From NCBI GenBank assembly GCA_025774615.1, contig JALGVQ010000024.1:1-19325 (forward strand): a stretch of 19,325 nucleotides of DNA, given 5' to 3'. Below the pieces are notes generated by a model. It saw nothing but the letters and a program-made list of their open reading frames with translations. It did no database searches and had not been told where the DNA came from. The position numbers and the translations under genes are program-made. Positions 1 to 7,564 of the stretch are shown piece by piece. Numbering within the stretch: the first letter of the stretch is position 1; each line of letters begins with the position of its first letter. The DNA comes from a bacterium. GTDB lineage: Bacteria; Blakebacterota; Blakebacteria; Blakebacterales; Blakebacteraceae.

Positions 1-471
1 ATTCCTCACGGCATCCTCCATGGCCGCCTTCGACGCGCCGTAGATCCCGAGGGGGTTCCTTCGATCATCCTCCTCGTAGGGACCTTCCCCGCCATCGAAC
101 ACATAATCGGTCGAAAGCGTAAGAAGGCGACATCCACTCACTGAGGCCGCAACCAGCAGGTTCTCCACCCCTCCCACATTCACATCGTGCACTCTCCGGT
201 CATCTCCCTCACTTTCATCAACAGCCGTATAGGCAGCTGTGTTCACGATCCAGTCGGGCCTGATTGAGCCTATCTGTTCCATTACATCCGGTCCGTTGGT
301 GATATCGAGCACCTTGATCGGTCCCGCTGCGGTTCCGGTAGAACCGATGACAGCTGCGGTTCCGGTAGAACCGATGACATCGAACGGGAAGACGGGATAT
401 CCCCCGGCAAGGGCGGCCTCGATGACCTTCTGACCCAGAAGCCCTGCCGCGCCTGTCACCGCTACTCTCAT
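1..471 (-). CDS. rmlD: RmlD-like dTDP-4-dehydrorhamnose reductase (partial, N-terminal 157 residues)
   Basis: This is the N-terminal part of an SDR-family sugar-nucleotide reductase, the family that makes dTDP-L-rhamnose from dTDP-4-keto-rhamnose in the cytoplasm; the C-terminus lies beyond the left edge. The frame is open from the ATG at 471 to base 1. Visible motifs are the NAD(P)-binding TGAAGLLG at residues 6-13, the RmlD-typical VNTAAYTAVDESE, then STDYVFDG, and the catalytic Y-x3-K in YGASKAAME. AGGAG lies five bases upstream of the ATG, which supports this start. Residues 32-40 and 41-49 are an exact repeat (VIGSTGTAA twice) just after the second beta strand, and relatives do not usually have this. 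The gene is embedded in the 3' end of the flippase ORF in another frame. The motifs exclude its being a shadow. Assignment to RmlD rather than another sugar-nucleotide SDR is likely but not certain without the C-terminus. Confidence 0.88.
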   Translation of the reverse strand, partial: MRVAVTGAAGLLGQKVIEAALAGGYPVFPFDVIGSTGTAAVIGSTGTAAGPIKVLDITNGPDVMEQIGSIRPDWIVNTAAYTAVDESEGDDRRVHDVNVGGVENLLVAASVSGCRLLTLSTDYVFDGGEGPYEEDDRRNPLGIYGASKAAMEDAVRN

Positions 472-2008
472 GATGTCTCCTGCTCCCCCTGGTCCGGTTG
501 CAGTTCATCCCCTCACCATCGACATCGGTCCGCGTTCTGAGCCCGGCAAGCGCCTTCCGCTCATCGGCCGAGAGGAAACCGAACATCCAGAGCAGTAATG
601 GATAGAGGAGAAGAACCCCCATCTTTGCGATAACCGACACCCACAGTCCCATATCGGGAAGTAAACGTGTCGCCACCAGTATGACGGCCCCTGTCCCGAA
701 AACGATCACAAGCCGTTTCCATTCCAGATGAAATGGTGAGATCGACCAGGAAACCCTGCCGATGAGCAGCGCGTGCCAGGTATAGGCGATGAGCGTGGCC
801 CACGCGGCCCCCATCATCCCCATCGAAGGTATCATGAGCGCGCAGAGTGTGACGTTCACCACAACCGATGTGATGGTGATTACCGGGTAAAGACTCGTCC
901 GGTTCCGGGCGAGTATGCCGGCATCCCCGACCTGACTCACACCGTAGGCCATATACCCGAACGCGATCAACGGCAGAGGTGCTGCAGCAGCCATCCATCT
1001 TCCATTGGTGGCGATTGCAATAATTTCGGGGGCGAGAACACTGAGAGCGAGGGCAAGTCCGCCACCAAGAGCAACAACATACGTGATCAGACGGCCTATG
1101 AGCGCAGGCGCGTCTTCATGGTCCCGGATCTTGAACAGCATCGGCAGCCAGGCGGTTCGCAACGGGACAATCAGGAGGAATGAGACGATCATCCCGAACC
1201 GGTAGGCAATGTCATATTGCCCCGTGAGCGCTATCCCCACTTCCTCGGTCGGCGAAAGTATGCGCAGCAGCCACCTGTCGAGCAGCGCGAGCATAGAGAG
1301 GGCAAGACCGTTCGGCATCAGAGGGAGTCCGAACTTCAGAAGCACACCGGCCCGCTCTGTCGAGAACGGGCGATGCCACCTGGCCTGGAGTATCCCCAGA
1401 ACGATTGCCAGCATTACTACACTCGCGGTGACATTCGCGTACACGATCCCGAGTACGCCGAGATCTTCCACGACAACGAGCCAGATCGCGACACTCACGT
1501 ACGTCACGAAGTTGATGATGTTGAGCAGGGTGTAAAGCCAGGGTCTGCCCTCGACCCGAAGGATACTCATGGTCACGAAGCGGAAGGTTGAGAACCAGGT
1601 GGCCATGAACGTCAGCCGCAGAAAGAGCTGCGCGTCAGCTGGATCGGTCATTTTACCCAGAAGGGGACCGGCGATATGCGGCGCGGCCATCCAGGACAGG
1701 ATGAAAAGTCCCAGAGAGATGGTCGCGAGGATGCCGACCGTGGTGAACACAACTGAAGATCGGGCCCTGGTATGCCGGTAATCGGAGAGCACCTTGATCA
1801 CGGCTGTCGCGAGCCCGAGGTTGAAAATCACATAGGCGACCGCTTCGGCGAGATGGAGGAGCCCGTACGTGCCCATCTCGGGGCCATCGGGTTCCCAGAT
1901 ATTGGTGAGGATGGGGATCAGAAGGAATGAGAGGGATTTGACTAGCAGATCGCCTGTGCTGTAGACGATCGTCTGTTTCCCCAGCGTCTTCAGGGTGGAG
2001 CCGATCAT
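218..2008 (-). CDS. Wzx/MATE-like polysaccharide flippase (oligosaccharide flippase family), 3' end overruns into rmlD
   Basis: The protein is a polytopic membrane protein of the MOP exporter superfamily (Wzx-type), which moves undecaprenyl-linked glycan units across the inner membrane. Its N-terminus (MIGSTLKTLGKQTIVYSTGD, then SLSFLLIPILTNIW) is typical, and about 12-14 hydrophobic segments follow to around residue 485. Family members are usually near 480-510 residues. Here the frame stays open to 218, giving 596 residues. The last 80-90 residues are arginine-rich, without membrane character, and are the off-frame reading of the rmlD start region. The natural end is therefore probably near 505-515, where both other frames have stops within a few codons. 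Either a small indel removed the stop or the gene really overlaps rmlD. The ATG start overlaps the upstream glycosyltransferase stop (ATGA, 2005-2008), indicating translational coupling. Confidence 0.85.
   Translation of the reverse strand: MIGSTLKTLGKQTIVYSTGDLLVKSLSFLLIPILTNIWEPDGPEMGTYGLLHLAEAVAYVIFNLGLATAVIKVLSDYRHTRARSSVVFTTVGILATISLGLFILSWMAAPHIAGPLLGKMTDPADAQLFLRLTFMATWFSTFRFVTMSILRVEGRPWLYTLLNIINFVTYVSVAIWLVVVEDLGVLGIVYANVTASVVMLAIVLGILQARWHRPFSTERAGVLLKFGLPLMPNGLALSMLALLDRWLLRILSPTEEVGIALTGQYDIAYRFGMIVSFLLIVPLRTAWLPMLFKIRDHEDAPALIGRLITYVVALGGGLALALSVLAPEIIAIATNGRWMAAAAPLPLIAFGYMAYGVSQVGDAGILARNRTSLYPVITITSVVVNVTLCALMIPSMGMMGAAWATLIAYTWHALLIGRVSWSISPFHLEWKRLVIVFGTGAVILVATRLLPDMGLWVSVIAKMGVLLLYPLLLWMFGFLSADERKALAGLRTRTDVDGEGMNCNRTRGSRRHHESSGDRRGRASGSEGHRGRPCRGISRLPVRCHRFYRNRSCHRFYRNRSGTDQGARYHQRTGCNGTDRLNQARLDREHSCLYGC
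326..379. repeat. Perfect 27-bp tandem duplication inside rmlD
   Basis: Bases 326-352 and 353-379 are identical over all 27 positions and directly abut; the flanking bases differ, so the unit is exactly 27 bp. It is a multiple of three and keeps the rmlD frame, duplicating nine residues. Each unit contains a perfect inverted repeat (GGTTC-CGGTA-GAACC) at 331-345 and 358-372, a structure that could promote replication slippage. Confidence 0.95.
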
Positions 2009-2958
2009 TCTCCCTGATCTTCGGGCCAGCAGCTCTCGATCTGGTAGGTCTCACCCTCTTTCGGTTCTCTCGCCATCATCTCACCGAGGAGGCCGAATGA
2101 GATGAACTGGATCCCCACGATCACCAGCATGACTCCAAGGATCAGAAGCGGGCGTCCGCCGATCGCGTTCCCCTGGATCTTCTCGAGCAGGAGATAGAGG
2201 TTGATGACTACCCCGGCGAGGAACACCACACCACCAATGAGTCCGAAAAAGTGGAGCGGACTTGCGACGTAACGCCGCAGGAACATAATCGTCAGGAGAT
2301 CGAGAAAACCGTGCAGAAAACGGCTGGGGCCGAACTTGGTCTTCCCGTACTGTCGCGGCCGGTGATTGACCGGTTTTTCTCCGACCCGGTAGCCGGACCA
2401 GTGAGCGATGGCGGGAATGTACCGGTGCAGTTCACCGTGGATCCGGATAGCCTGTGTCACTTCCCGACGATACACCTTGAGTCCGCAATTGAAGTCGTGG
2501 AGCTTCAGACCGGAACAGATCCTGGTTGCGAAATTGAACAGCCTCGAGGGGATCTTCTTCGAGAGTGGATCTTTCCGCACCTTCTTCCAGCCGCTCACGA
2601 GGTCGAGGTTCTCCCTCTGCAACTGTTCGATCATCGGCACGATCTCGGCTGGATCGTCCTGAAGATCGGCGTCAAGCGTTGCCACGAACCGGCCCCTCGT
2701 CCGCCTGAAAGCGGCTTCAAGAGCCGCCGATTTCCCGAAATTCCCACGGAAGTTGATGACCCGGACCCGGGTATCGATCTCCTGTATCCGCCTGAGAGCC
2801 TCACGGCTCCCGTCGGTCGAACCGTCATTGATAAAGATGATCTCAAAGTCGGGCACATGAGTGAGCGCCTCCCCGATCTCCCGATAGAGAGGCTCAAGGG
2901 ATTCCTCTTCATTGTAAAGAGGAACGACTACGCTGACCTCCAACTGTGGATCGAGCAT
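2005..2958 (-). CDS. DPM1/GtrB-like family 2 glycosyltransferase with two C-terminal membrane helices
   Basis: This is a GT2 enzyme of the polyprenyl-phosphate sugar transferase type, expected to move a hexose from a nucleotide sugar to polyprenyl phosphate at the cytoplasmic face. Motifs in 317-residue numbering are VVPLYNEEES (11-20), INDGSTDGS (43-51) and the metal-binding DADLQDDP starting at D96; a basic QYGKTKFG stretch precedes the membrane. Two hydrophobic helices occupy about residues 232-292, as in GtrB and ArnC relatives. I chose the ATG at 2958 because AAGG lies five bases upstream. A GTG at 2964 would add two residues but has its purine run directly abutting. The 3' end overlaps the flippase start by four bases. 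Sugar specificity cannot be read from the sequence; mannose or glucose are the common possibilities. Confidence 0.9.
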   Translation of the reverse strand: MLDPQLEVSVVVPLYNEEESLEPLYREIGEALTHVPDFEIIFINDGSTDGSREALRRIQEIDTRVRVINFRGNFGKSAALEAAFRRTRGRFVATLDADLQDDPAEIVPMIEQLQRENLDLVSGWKKVRKDPLSKKIPSRLFNFATRICSGLKLHDFNCGLKVYRREVTQAIRIHGELHRYIPAIAHWSGYRVGEKPVNHRPRQYGKTKFGPSRFLHGFLDLLTIMFLRRYVASPLHFFGLIGGVVFLAGVVINLYLLLEKIQGNAIGGRPLLILGVMLVIVGIQFISFGLLGEMMAREPKEGETYQIESCWPEDQGE

Positions 2959-3007
2959 ATCCACCTTCCCGCATGGGTTCTGCCTCAGCCGGTGTATCGA
3001 TCAAAGA

Positions 3008-3982
3008 TTATACCGCAGATCCGATAGACTCCACCTCAGAAGGCCGAACCTCCTTGCCCGACAGGAAGATAAGACCCCCCACCAGACTGGTTGCGACACC
3101 TATCAGGTAGGCCAGGAATTCGATTGAAAAAGCCGCTGACTCCATGATTCCGAATGGCGCCAGCAGCAGCACTCCGGCCCATTCCCTCACCCCGAGCCCC
3201 CCGATCGAGATGGGCAGGGCCGCCACGGTGGCGATGAGTGGTACGACCACGAAAAGATCTCCTGCCGCGATTTCGATCCCCAGGGCCTGCGCGCACCACC
3301 AGTGGGTCCAGATCCGGACTGCCTGGGCTGCCAGAGCGACCATGAGCACCGACGCGATCGTTCCCGGACGCCCACCCCGGCGCATCCCGTTGAATACCCC
3401 CTGCAACCGCTCCCGGGTCTGTGGAGATCTTCCGCGCACAAATGGTCCCACCAGACGCTCAACGATACCCGGAGCAAGCAACAGTGTCAGACCTCCAGCG
3501 GTTCCGCCACCTGTGAAGATCACGAGCAACCACCTGAAGGGATCGGGCAGGTCGCTGAAACGGAGGAGTACCGAGAGTAAGCCGAGCAGGAGCAGAGCGG
3601 TGATGCCGGTGAGTCGCTCGAGCAGCGTAGCGGCCAGAACGGCCCGTCCCTCACCTGTTTCACGGTATACGACATACACCCGGTATGAGTCACCGCCGAC
3701 ACTGCCGAGGAAGAAGTTGTTCAGGAAGAGGGAGGCGAAGTAGAGGCTCGTTATCCTCTCGATGCCGATAGAGATATCCACCGAGAAGAGCAGCCTGCGC
3801 CAGATCAGTGCCACGGCAACATGGCTTGCCGCAAGCAGTCCGATCGCCATCACCACCGGCAGCATCGTCGCGTTTCGAAGGAGATCCCAGCTGTAGCCGA
3901 GGTCGACATTCAGCAGCAGAAAGCCGAGGATGATCACCGTAGCGACCAGCTTCAGGAGGAAGGATCGGTTCGCGCGTTTCAC
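3008..3982 (-). CDS. LPG_synthase_TM (PF03706) flippase-like integral membrane protein
   Basis: This 324-residue polytopic membrane protein belongs to the YbhN/AglD-like 'flippase-like domain' family, first defined by the membrane half of lysylphosphatidylglycerol synthase. It has about eight hydrophobic segments. Family hallmarks are the GGDSYRVYVVYRETGE loop about a quarter of the way in and the ISIGGLGVREWAG stretch near the end. There is no soluble LPG synthase domain. Such proteins commonly sit next to DPM1-like and other GT2 genes, and a role in lipid or lipid-linked sugar transport is suspected but not proven. The open frame extends upstream to 4291, but that part lies inside the upstream glycosyltransferase and reads as low-quality, charged sequence. 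I chose the GTG at 3982, which forms a GTGA overlap with the upstream stop; an ATG at 4015 is an alternative. Confidence 0.85.
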   Translation of the reverse strand: MKRANRSFLLKLVATVIILGFLLLNVDLGYSWDLLRNATMLPVVMAIGLLAASHVAVALIWRRLLFSVDISIGIERITSLYFASLFLNNFFLGSVGGDSYRVYVVYRETGEGRAVLAATLLERLTGITALLLLGLLSVLLRFSDLPDPFRWLLVIFTGGGTAGGLTLLLAPGIVERLVGPFVRGRSPQTRERLQGVFNGMRRGGRPGTIASVLMVALAAQAVRIWTHWWCAQALGIEIAAGDLFVVVPLIATVAALPISIGGLGVREWAGVLLLAPFGIMESAAFSIEFLAYLIGVATSLVGGLIFLSGKEVRPSEVESIGSAV

Positions 3983-5046
3983 GATCCGGATCCCTTCACC
4001 ATCGAGTCCCCCCATCCTCCGATACGATCCATCACGTTCCTCGTGTTGGTGACCTGTCGCAGGTAACGTGCGGCTACGATACTTCCCTGATAGACTCCCC
4101 ACCCTTCTCTGCCGGTCCGGCTCAAACCCGACCTGGCGACCTTCCGCCACGGCCTTCGGAATATACCGGCCGCCACTCCCCGCACTGTGGCTGCTGCCAT
4201 CACCGGCTTTCCGATCAACAGCCACCGGAGTGCAGCGATAGAATCGAGTACCATGCGGATGGTCATCACCGTGAACAACTGGAGACCGCACATGTTCCGG
4301 CGGAGTGTCCAGAGATTATTCCGGAAATTCAGATAGGTCTTCAGTCCGCCGACCGGAAGTGTAGATGGACCCATATGGTATACAGTCGCTTCCGGCACCG
4401 ACTCTATCCGCCCTCCTCCTGATCGGTATCGCCAGCAGAGATCGATCTCCTCAAAGTGCGCAAAGAAGCTCTCCTCGAATCCGTTCATTTCACGCAGGAG
4501 CGCTGTTGATCCGGCGAAGCAGCACCCTGACGCCCAGGCCAGTGGTCCCCCCGTGATGTACTGTCCATCATCGATCTCAACACTGTCGAAGAGGCGTCCG
4601 AGTGCGAATGGATATCCCCACCGGTCGATGAGCCCTCCCGCGCCGCCGGCATAATCGAAGAAGCGGGGATCGCTCGATGAGCGCAGGGCAGGCTGGAGCA
4701 GGGGGAGGTCCTCCTCACCAGCAGATTCAAGCAGATCGACCAGCGATTCGATCGCGCCGGGAGCAGGGACGGCGTCGTCGTTGAGGAATACACACCAGGG
4801 AGCACGCGCATGTTCGAGACCGAGATTCGCCCCACCCGCATATCCCAGATTCTCCCCGGAGCGGACAACCCGGATGTTCTCAAAGAGATCGACCGCCTTC
4901 TCCACTGAACCGTCGGTGGAAGCGTTGTCAACCAGCACGACATCCAGCTCAACAGCCACTCTGTCGAGGGCATGGAGCGTCGCCAGGAGGGGACGCACCC
5001 CCCGCAGGTGCGGGATCACAACAGTGCAACGAGGCAGTGCAGGCAT
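3979..5046 (-). CDS. Rhamnosyltransferase-like family 2 glycosyltransferase
   Basis: This is a 355-residue cytoplasmic or membrane-associated GT2 protein of the WbbL/rhamnosyltransferase-like group. It probably adds a sugar to a lipid-linked acceptor during surface glycan assembly. Motifs in order are VVLVDNASTDGS (37-47), NLGYAGGANLG (66-76), NDDA at 89-92 in place of the DXD metal site, GGPLAWASGCCFAGS (166-180), and EEIDLCWR (199-206), which supplies the likely catalytic acid. The C-terminal 100 residues are basic with a weakly hydrophobic stretch, suggesting membrane association. AGGA lies about ten bases before the ATG, straddling the stop of the upstream DUF2723 gene. The rmlD gene downstream fits a rhamnose donor, but the actual sugar is inferred from family and context. 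Confidence 0.88.
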   Translation of the reverse strand: MPALPRCTVVIPHLRGVRPLLATLHALDRVAVELDVVLVDNASTDGSVEKAVDLFENIRVVRSGENLGYAGGANLGLEHARAPWCVFLNDDAVPAPGAIESLVDLLESAGEEDLPLLQPALRSSSDPRFFDYAGGAGGLIDRWGYPFALGRLFDSVEIDDGQYITGGPLAWASGCCFAGSTALLREMNGFEESFFAHFEEIDLCWRYRSGGGRIESVPEATVYHMGPSTLPVGGLKTYLNFRNNLWTLRRNMCGLQLFTVMTIRMVLDSIAALRWLLIGKPVMAAATVRGVAAGIFRRPWRKVARSGLSRTGREGWGVYQGSIVAARYLRQVTNTRNVMDRIGGWGDSMVKGSGS

Positions 5047-5058
5047 CGTTGATCGTTC

Positions 5059-7500
5059 CTACCAGTTGTACCTGAGTGCCAGTTGAGGCAGATCAGCCGG
5101 CATCCGCCCTGCTTGCAGATCATCCAGCCACGACCGGGTGCTTTCATCATCGGGTGCCCGTGCCAGCCATTTTTCAACCACCCATGCCGCGCGATCAAAT
5201 TCCCCGGATGCCGCGAAATGATGCATCAATATGAGCAGAGCCTGGACCATCTCGTAATCCACCTCGACTGAGTCAAGGAGCACCTCCAGTCTGGACTCCT
5301 CAAGCAGGACTTCGCCAGGAGGGTCTGTGAGCCCGGCTATCTGCAAAAGCCATTGTTCCAGCACGCGGGCTGCTTCCGAACTGCGTCCCGACTCCCGGTA
5401 AGCGGAGATCAGACTCGAATACGATCTGATCCTGTTCCCCGACAGTTCGAAGGTACCGACGAGAGATTCTTCGAACATGGTGATCGCCCGGGCGGTATCA
5501 CCACGTGCCATGGTCACCATCGCCCAGTAGGCATGGTAGTCGGGCGCGGTGAGATCCACCCGCTCACTGCCCCACCCAAGCAGATTCCAGGCATCCTCTG
5601 TCTCACCACTCTGCAGAAGCGCGTCGGCTGTTTCCTGAAAAACCACGCGGTAGTTGTGGAGAAGCGTGGTGGCGTTCTCATCCTTGTAGATACGGGGATC
5701 GACGATGCCGCGGTACTGGAACACCTCCAGCAGGTTATGGAGGGTAACCTCGACATTCACACGACTGGGCTGAGGGAGCACCCGGAAGGTAAATCCCTCC
5801 AGCTGCAGACTGGGAGAGAACCACGCCTGGTTCTCCGTCGGAACGGTGATGGCAAAGTAGACAGGGCGCTGCCAGTTGTTCGCAGCGATGATATGAACAA
5901 CCATCTGGTCCTGGATGCGGATGGCAGTATTGCCGGGGACGTTCCAGTCGACTCCCGCGATCGAGATGGTGCTGTCCTGAGCGAACGCTGCGACACCCAG
6001 CTGCGTGTCTATCTCCCGATCGGAAAGCAGTATCGGAACCTTCGGCTCACGATCACGCAGTTCCTTGATGTACCACCCGGTGTTCAGCAGGCTCAGGTTC
6101 ACTACCCGCACGTCGAGCCGGATACCTTCGACCGTCTGCAGATACCAGAGAGGGTAGGTGTCGTTATCACCGTTGGTGAAGAGGATCGAATTGGGAGCAC
6201 AGCTCTGGAGCATGTTATAGCCGTAATCCCAGGCGATGTGGTCACCTGACCGGTCGTGCCGGTGGAAATTGAGACCGAACTGGGTTGCGGTAAGCGCAAG
6301 ACCGAGTATCGCGACGGTGAGGATGGTCGCGCGTGGAGTTGATCTGGACAGCCACTTCCGCAGAACACCCGCCACACCGACCATTCCGGTTCCGATCCAG
6401 ATGGCAGTGGCGAAATAACAGCCGACGAAAATGTAATCGCGATCGCGCGGCTGGGGATCGGGCATATTCAGATAGATCACCAGACCGAGCCCCATCACGA
6501 GCCAGAGCGCGCCATTGGCGAAAAAGGTCCGGCGATCCCGGGAGAGGTTCGTGAGCGCCCCCACAATCGCCAGCAGATAGAATGGCTGCCAGAACTCGGT
6601 TCGGAAGTAACGCAGGAAATGGTAGTCGATCTGATACGAGAGGAGATCCGCCTTGCGGTTGAACATGGTGAGCAGCATCGACTCACTGCCATACTGCCGG
6701 CGCTGAAGGAAGAGCCGGAAACTCTCCCATGTCTCCGGATTATTCATGTCGATCGGCGGATTTATGCCCGACCGGATGAAGATCAGCGCATACACACTGT
6801 ATCCGATCAGGAACAGAAGGGCCGATCCGATCCAAACCTCTCTGCGCTTGAGCACATCCCGATCGAGGTACCAGAGGAGGATGAGGATGGAAGGGATTGT
6901 CAGAAGCGCAAGCAGGTGATTACCGGCGCCGACTCCCAGAAGGTATCCGATCAGGAGCAGGAGGGAAGCTCTTGAGCGATCGCCTCCTCCGTGCACGTGA
7001 CGCAGTGCCAGCCAGAGACAGAGAGCGGTCACCATCAGCGAGATGGAGTAGACCTCCGCTTCAACGCTGTTGAACCATGCTGAATGGCTGAACGCGAACG
7101 CCAGAGCCCCTGTTCCGGCTGCCAGCACATGGATCGCCCCGGTATCCTCCTCTTCCCCCTCCCCACCCTTTTTCATGAGATGGAGTACTTCGAGGATGAT
7201 TCCGTAGAGGAGGAGTACGGTGGCCGTCCCGGCCAGCACCGAGATGAGGTTGACTTCAGCGGCGACATTAAAGGGAGTGGGCATCAGGGTGAAGAGGCGC
7301 CCCAGCAGAACGAATGTCGGCGCGCCGGGGGGATGCGGTATCCCGAGGTTGAACGAGGTGGCAATGAACTCCCCGACATCCCAGAACGCGACAGTTGGGG
7401 CAACGGTCAGCGCATATACCGCCAGCGTGACGATTCCGACGAACCACGCGCCGATCGTACGAAGATTGCGCGAGTTTCTGCTCTCGAGGTGGTCATTCAT
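5059..7500 (-). CDS. DUF2723 (GT117-type) GT-C glycosyltransferase, protein O-mannosyltransferase-like, with repeat-like C-terminus
   Basis: This large 813-residue membrane protein starts with a hydrophobic helix, followed by the DUF2723 signature W40-D-x-G-E-F45 and H56-P-P-G59. The acidic D/E pair sits where GT-C enzymes carry catalytic acids. Further family landmarks are QPRDRDYIFVG in the middle and NGDNDTYPLWYLQTVEG after the membrane part. About ten membrane segments fill residues 17-400; the rest is soluble and presumably periplasmic. The last 200 residues look like TPR-type helical repeats (AYWAMVTMARGDTARAITMF, RSYSSLISAYRESGRSSEA). The family includes TMEM260, a eukaryotic protein O-mannosyltransferase. 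The best guess is transfer of a hexose from a polyprenyl-phosphate donor to exported proteins; substrate and sugar are unknown. The ATG at 7500 has no clear Shine-Dalgarno. Confidence 0.88.
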   Translation of the reverse strand: MNDHLESRNSRNLRTIGAWFVGIVTLAVYALTVAPTVAFWDVGEFIATSFNLGIPHPPGAPTFVLLGRLFTLMPTPFNVAAEVNLISVLAGTATVLLLYGIILEVLHLMKKGGEGEEEDTGAIHVLAAGTGALAFAFSHSAWFNSVEAEVYSISLMVTALCLWLALRHVHGGGDRSRASLLLLIGYLLGVGAGNHLLALLTIPSILILLWYLDRDVLKRREVWIGSALLFLIGYSVYALIFIRSGINPPIDMNNPETWESFRLFLQRRQYGSESMLLTMFNRKADLLSYQIDYHFLRYFRTEFWQPFYLLAIVGALTNLSRDRRTFFANGALWLVMGLGLVIYLNMPDPQPRDRDYIFVGCYFATAIWIGTGMVGVAGVLRKWLSRSTPRATILTVAILGLALTATQFGLNFHRHDRSGDHIAWDYGYNMLQSCAPNSILFTNGDNDTYPLWYLQTVEGIRLDVRVVNLSLLNTGWYIKELRDREPKVPILLSDREIDTQLGVAAFAQDSTISIAGVDWNVPGNTAIRIQDQMVVHIIAANNWQRPVYFAITVPTENQAWFSPSLQLEGFTFRVLPQPSRVNVEVTLHNLLEVFQYRGIVDPRIYKDENATTLLHNYRVVFQETADALLQSGETEDAWNLLGWGSERVDLTAPDYHAYWAMVTMARGDTARAITMFEESLVGTFELSGNRIRSYSSLISAYRESGRSSEAARVLEQWLLQIAGLTDPPGEVLLEESRLEVLLDSVEVDYEMVQALLILMHHFAASGEFDRAAWVVEKWLARAPDDESTRSWLDDLQAGRMPADLPQLALRYNW

Positions 7501-7508
7501 AGCGTTCT

Positions 7509-7537
7509 AGTAACTCAGGGGATAGAGAATAAGTCAA
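7509..7537 (-). promoter_or_regulatory. Tentative promoter in the 64-base gap before the DUF2723 gene
   Basis: The gap 7501-7564 is the largest between the sigma cassette and the glycosylation cluster. On the minus strand it carries TTGACT (7537-7532), then a 17-base spacer and GTTACT (7514-7509). The -35 element is good and the -10 is poor (three of six). Initiation there would leave almost no leader, which fits the absent Shine-Dalgarno, but the call is weak. I see no terminator hairpin in this gap. Confidence 0.25.
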
Positions 7538-7564
7538 GGCGCTATAACCGGCGATGAGAGGTGT

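Noticed and set aside
331-372. GGTTC...GAACC arms resembling a tRNA T-arm or a short attachment site.
   Set aside because: The loop does not fit the T-arm pattern, there is no acceptor stem or anticodon arm nearby, and both copies are codons of rmlD.
2251-3027. Long plus-strand open frame of 258 codons opposite the DPM1-like glycosyltransferase.
   Set aside because: It is antisense to a gene with clear motifs and shows no recognisable domain; in high-GC DNA such frames are expected.
3983-4291. Upstream extension of the LPG_synthase_TM frame to an ATG at 4291.
   Set aside because: It lies wholly inside the rhamnosyltransferase-like gene, is charged and low in membrane character, and matches no family; GTGA coupling at 3982 is the simpler start.
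5353-6249. Plus-strand open frame of 298 codons opposite the DUF2723 gene.
   Set aside because: It mirrors conserved DUF2723 codons and has no domain or plausible start signal of its own.
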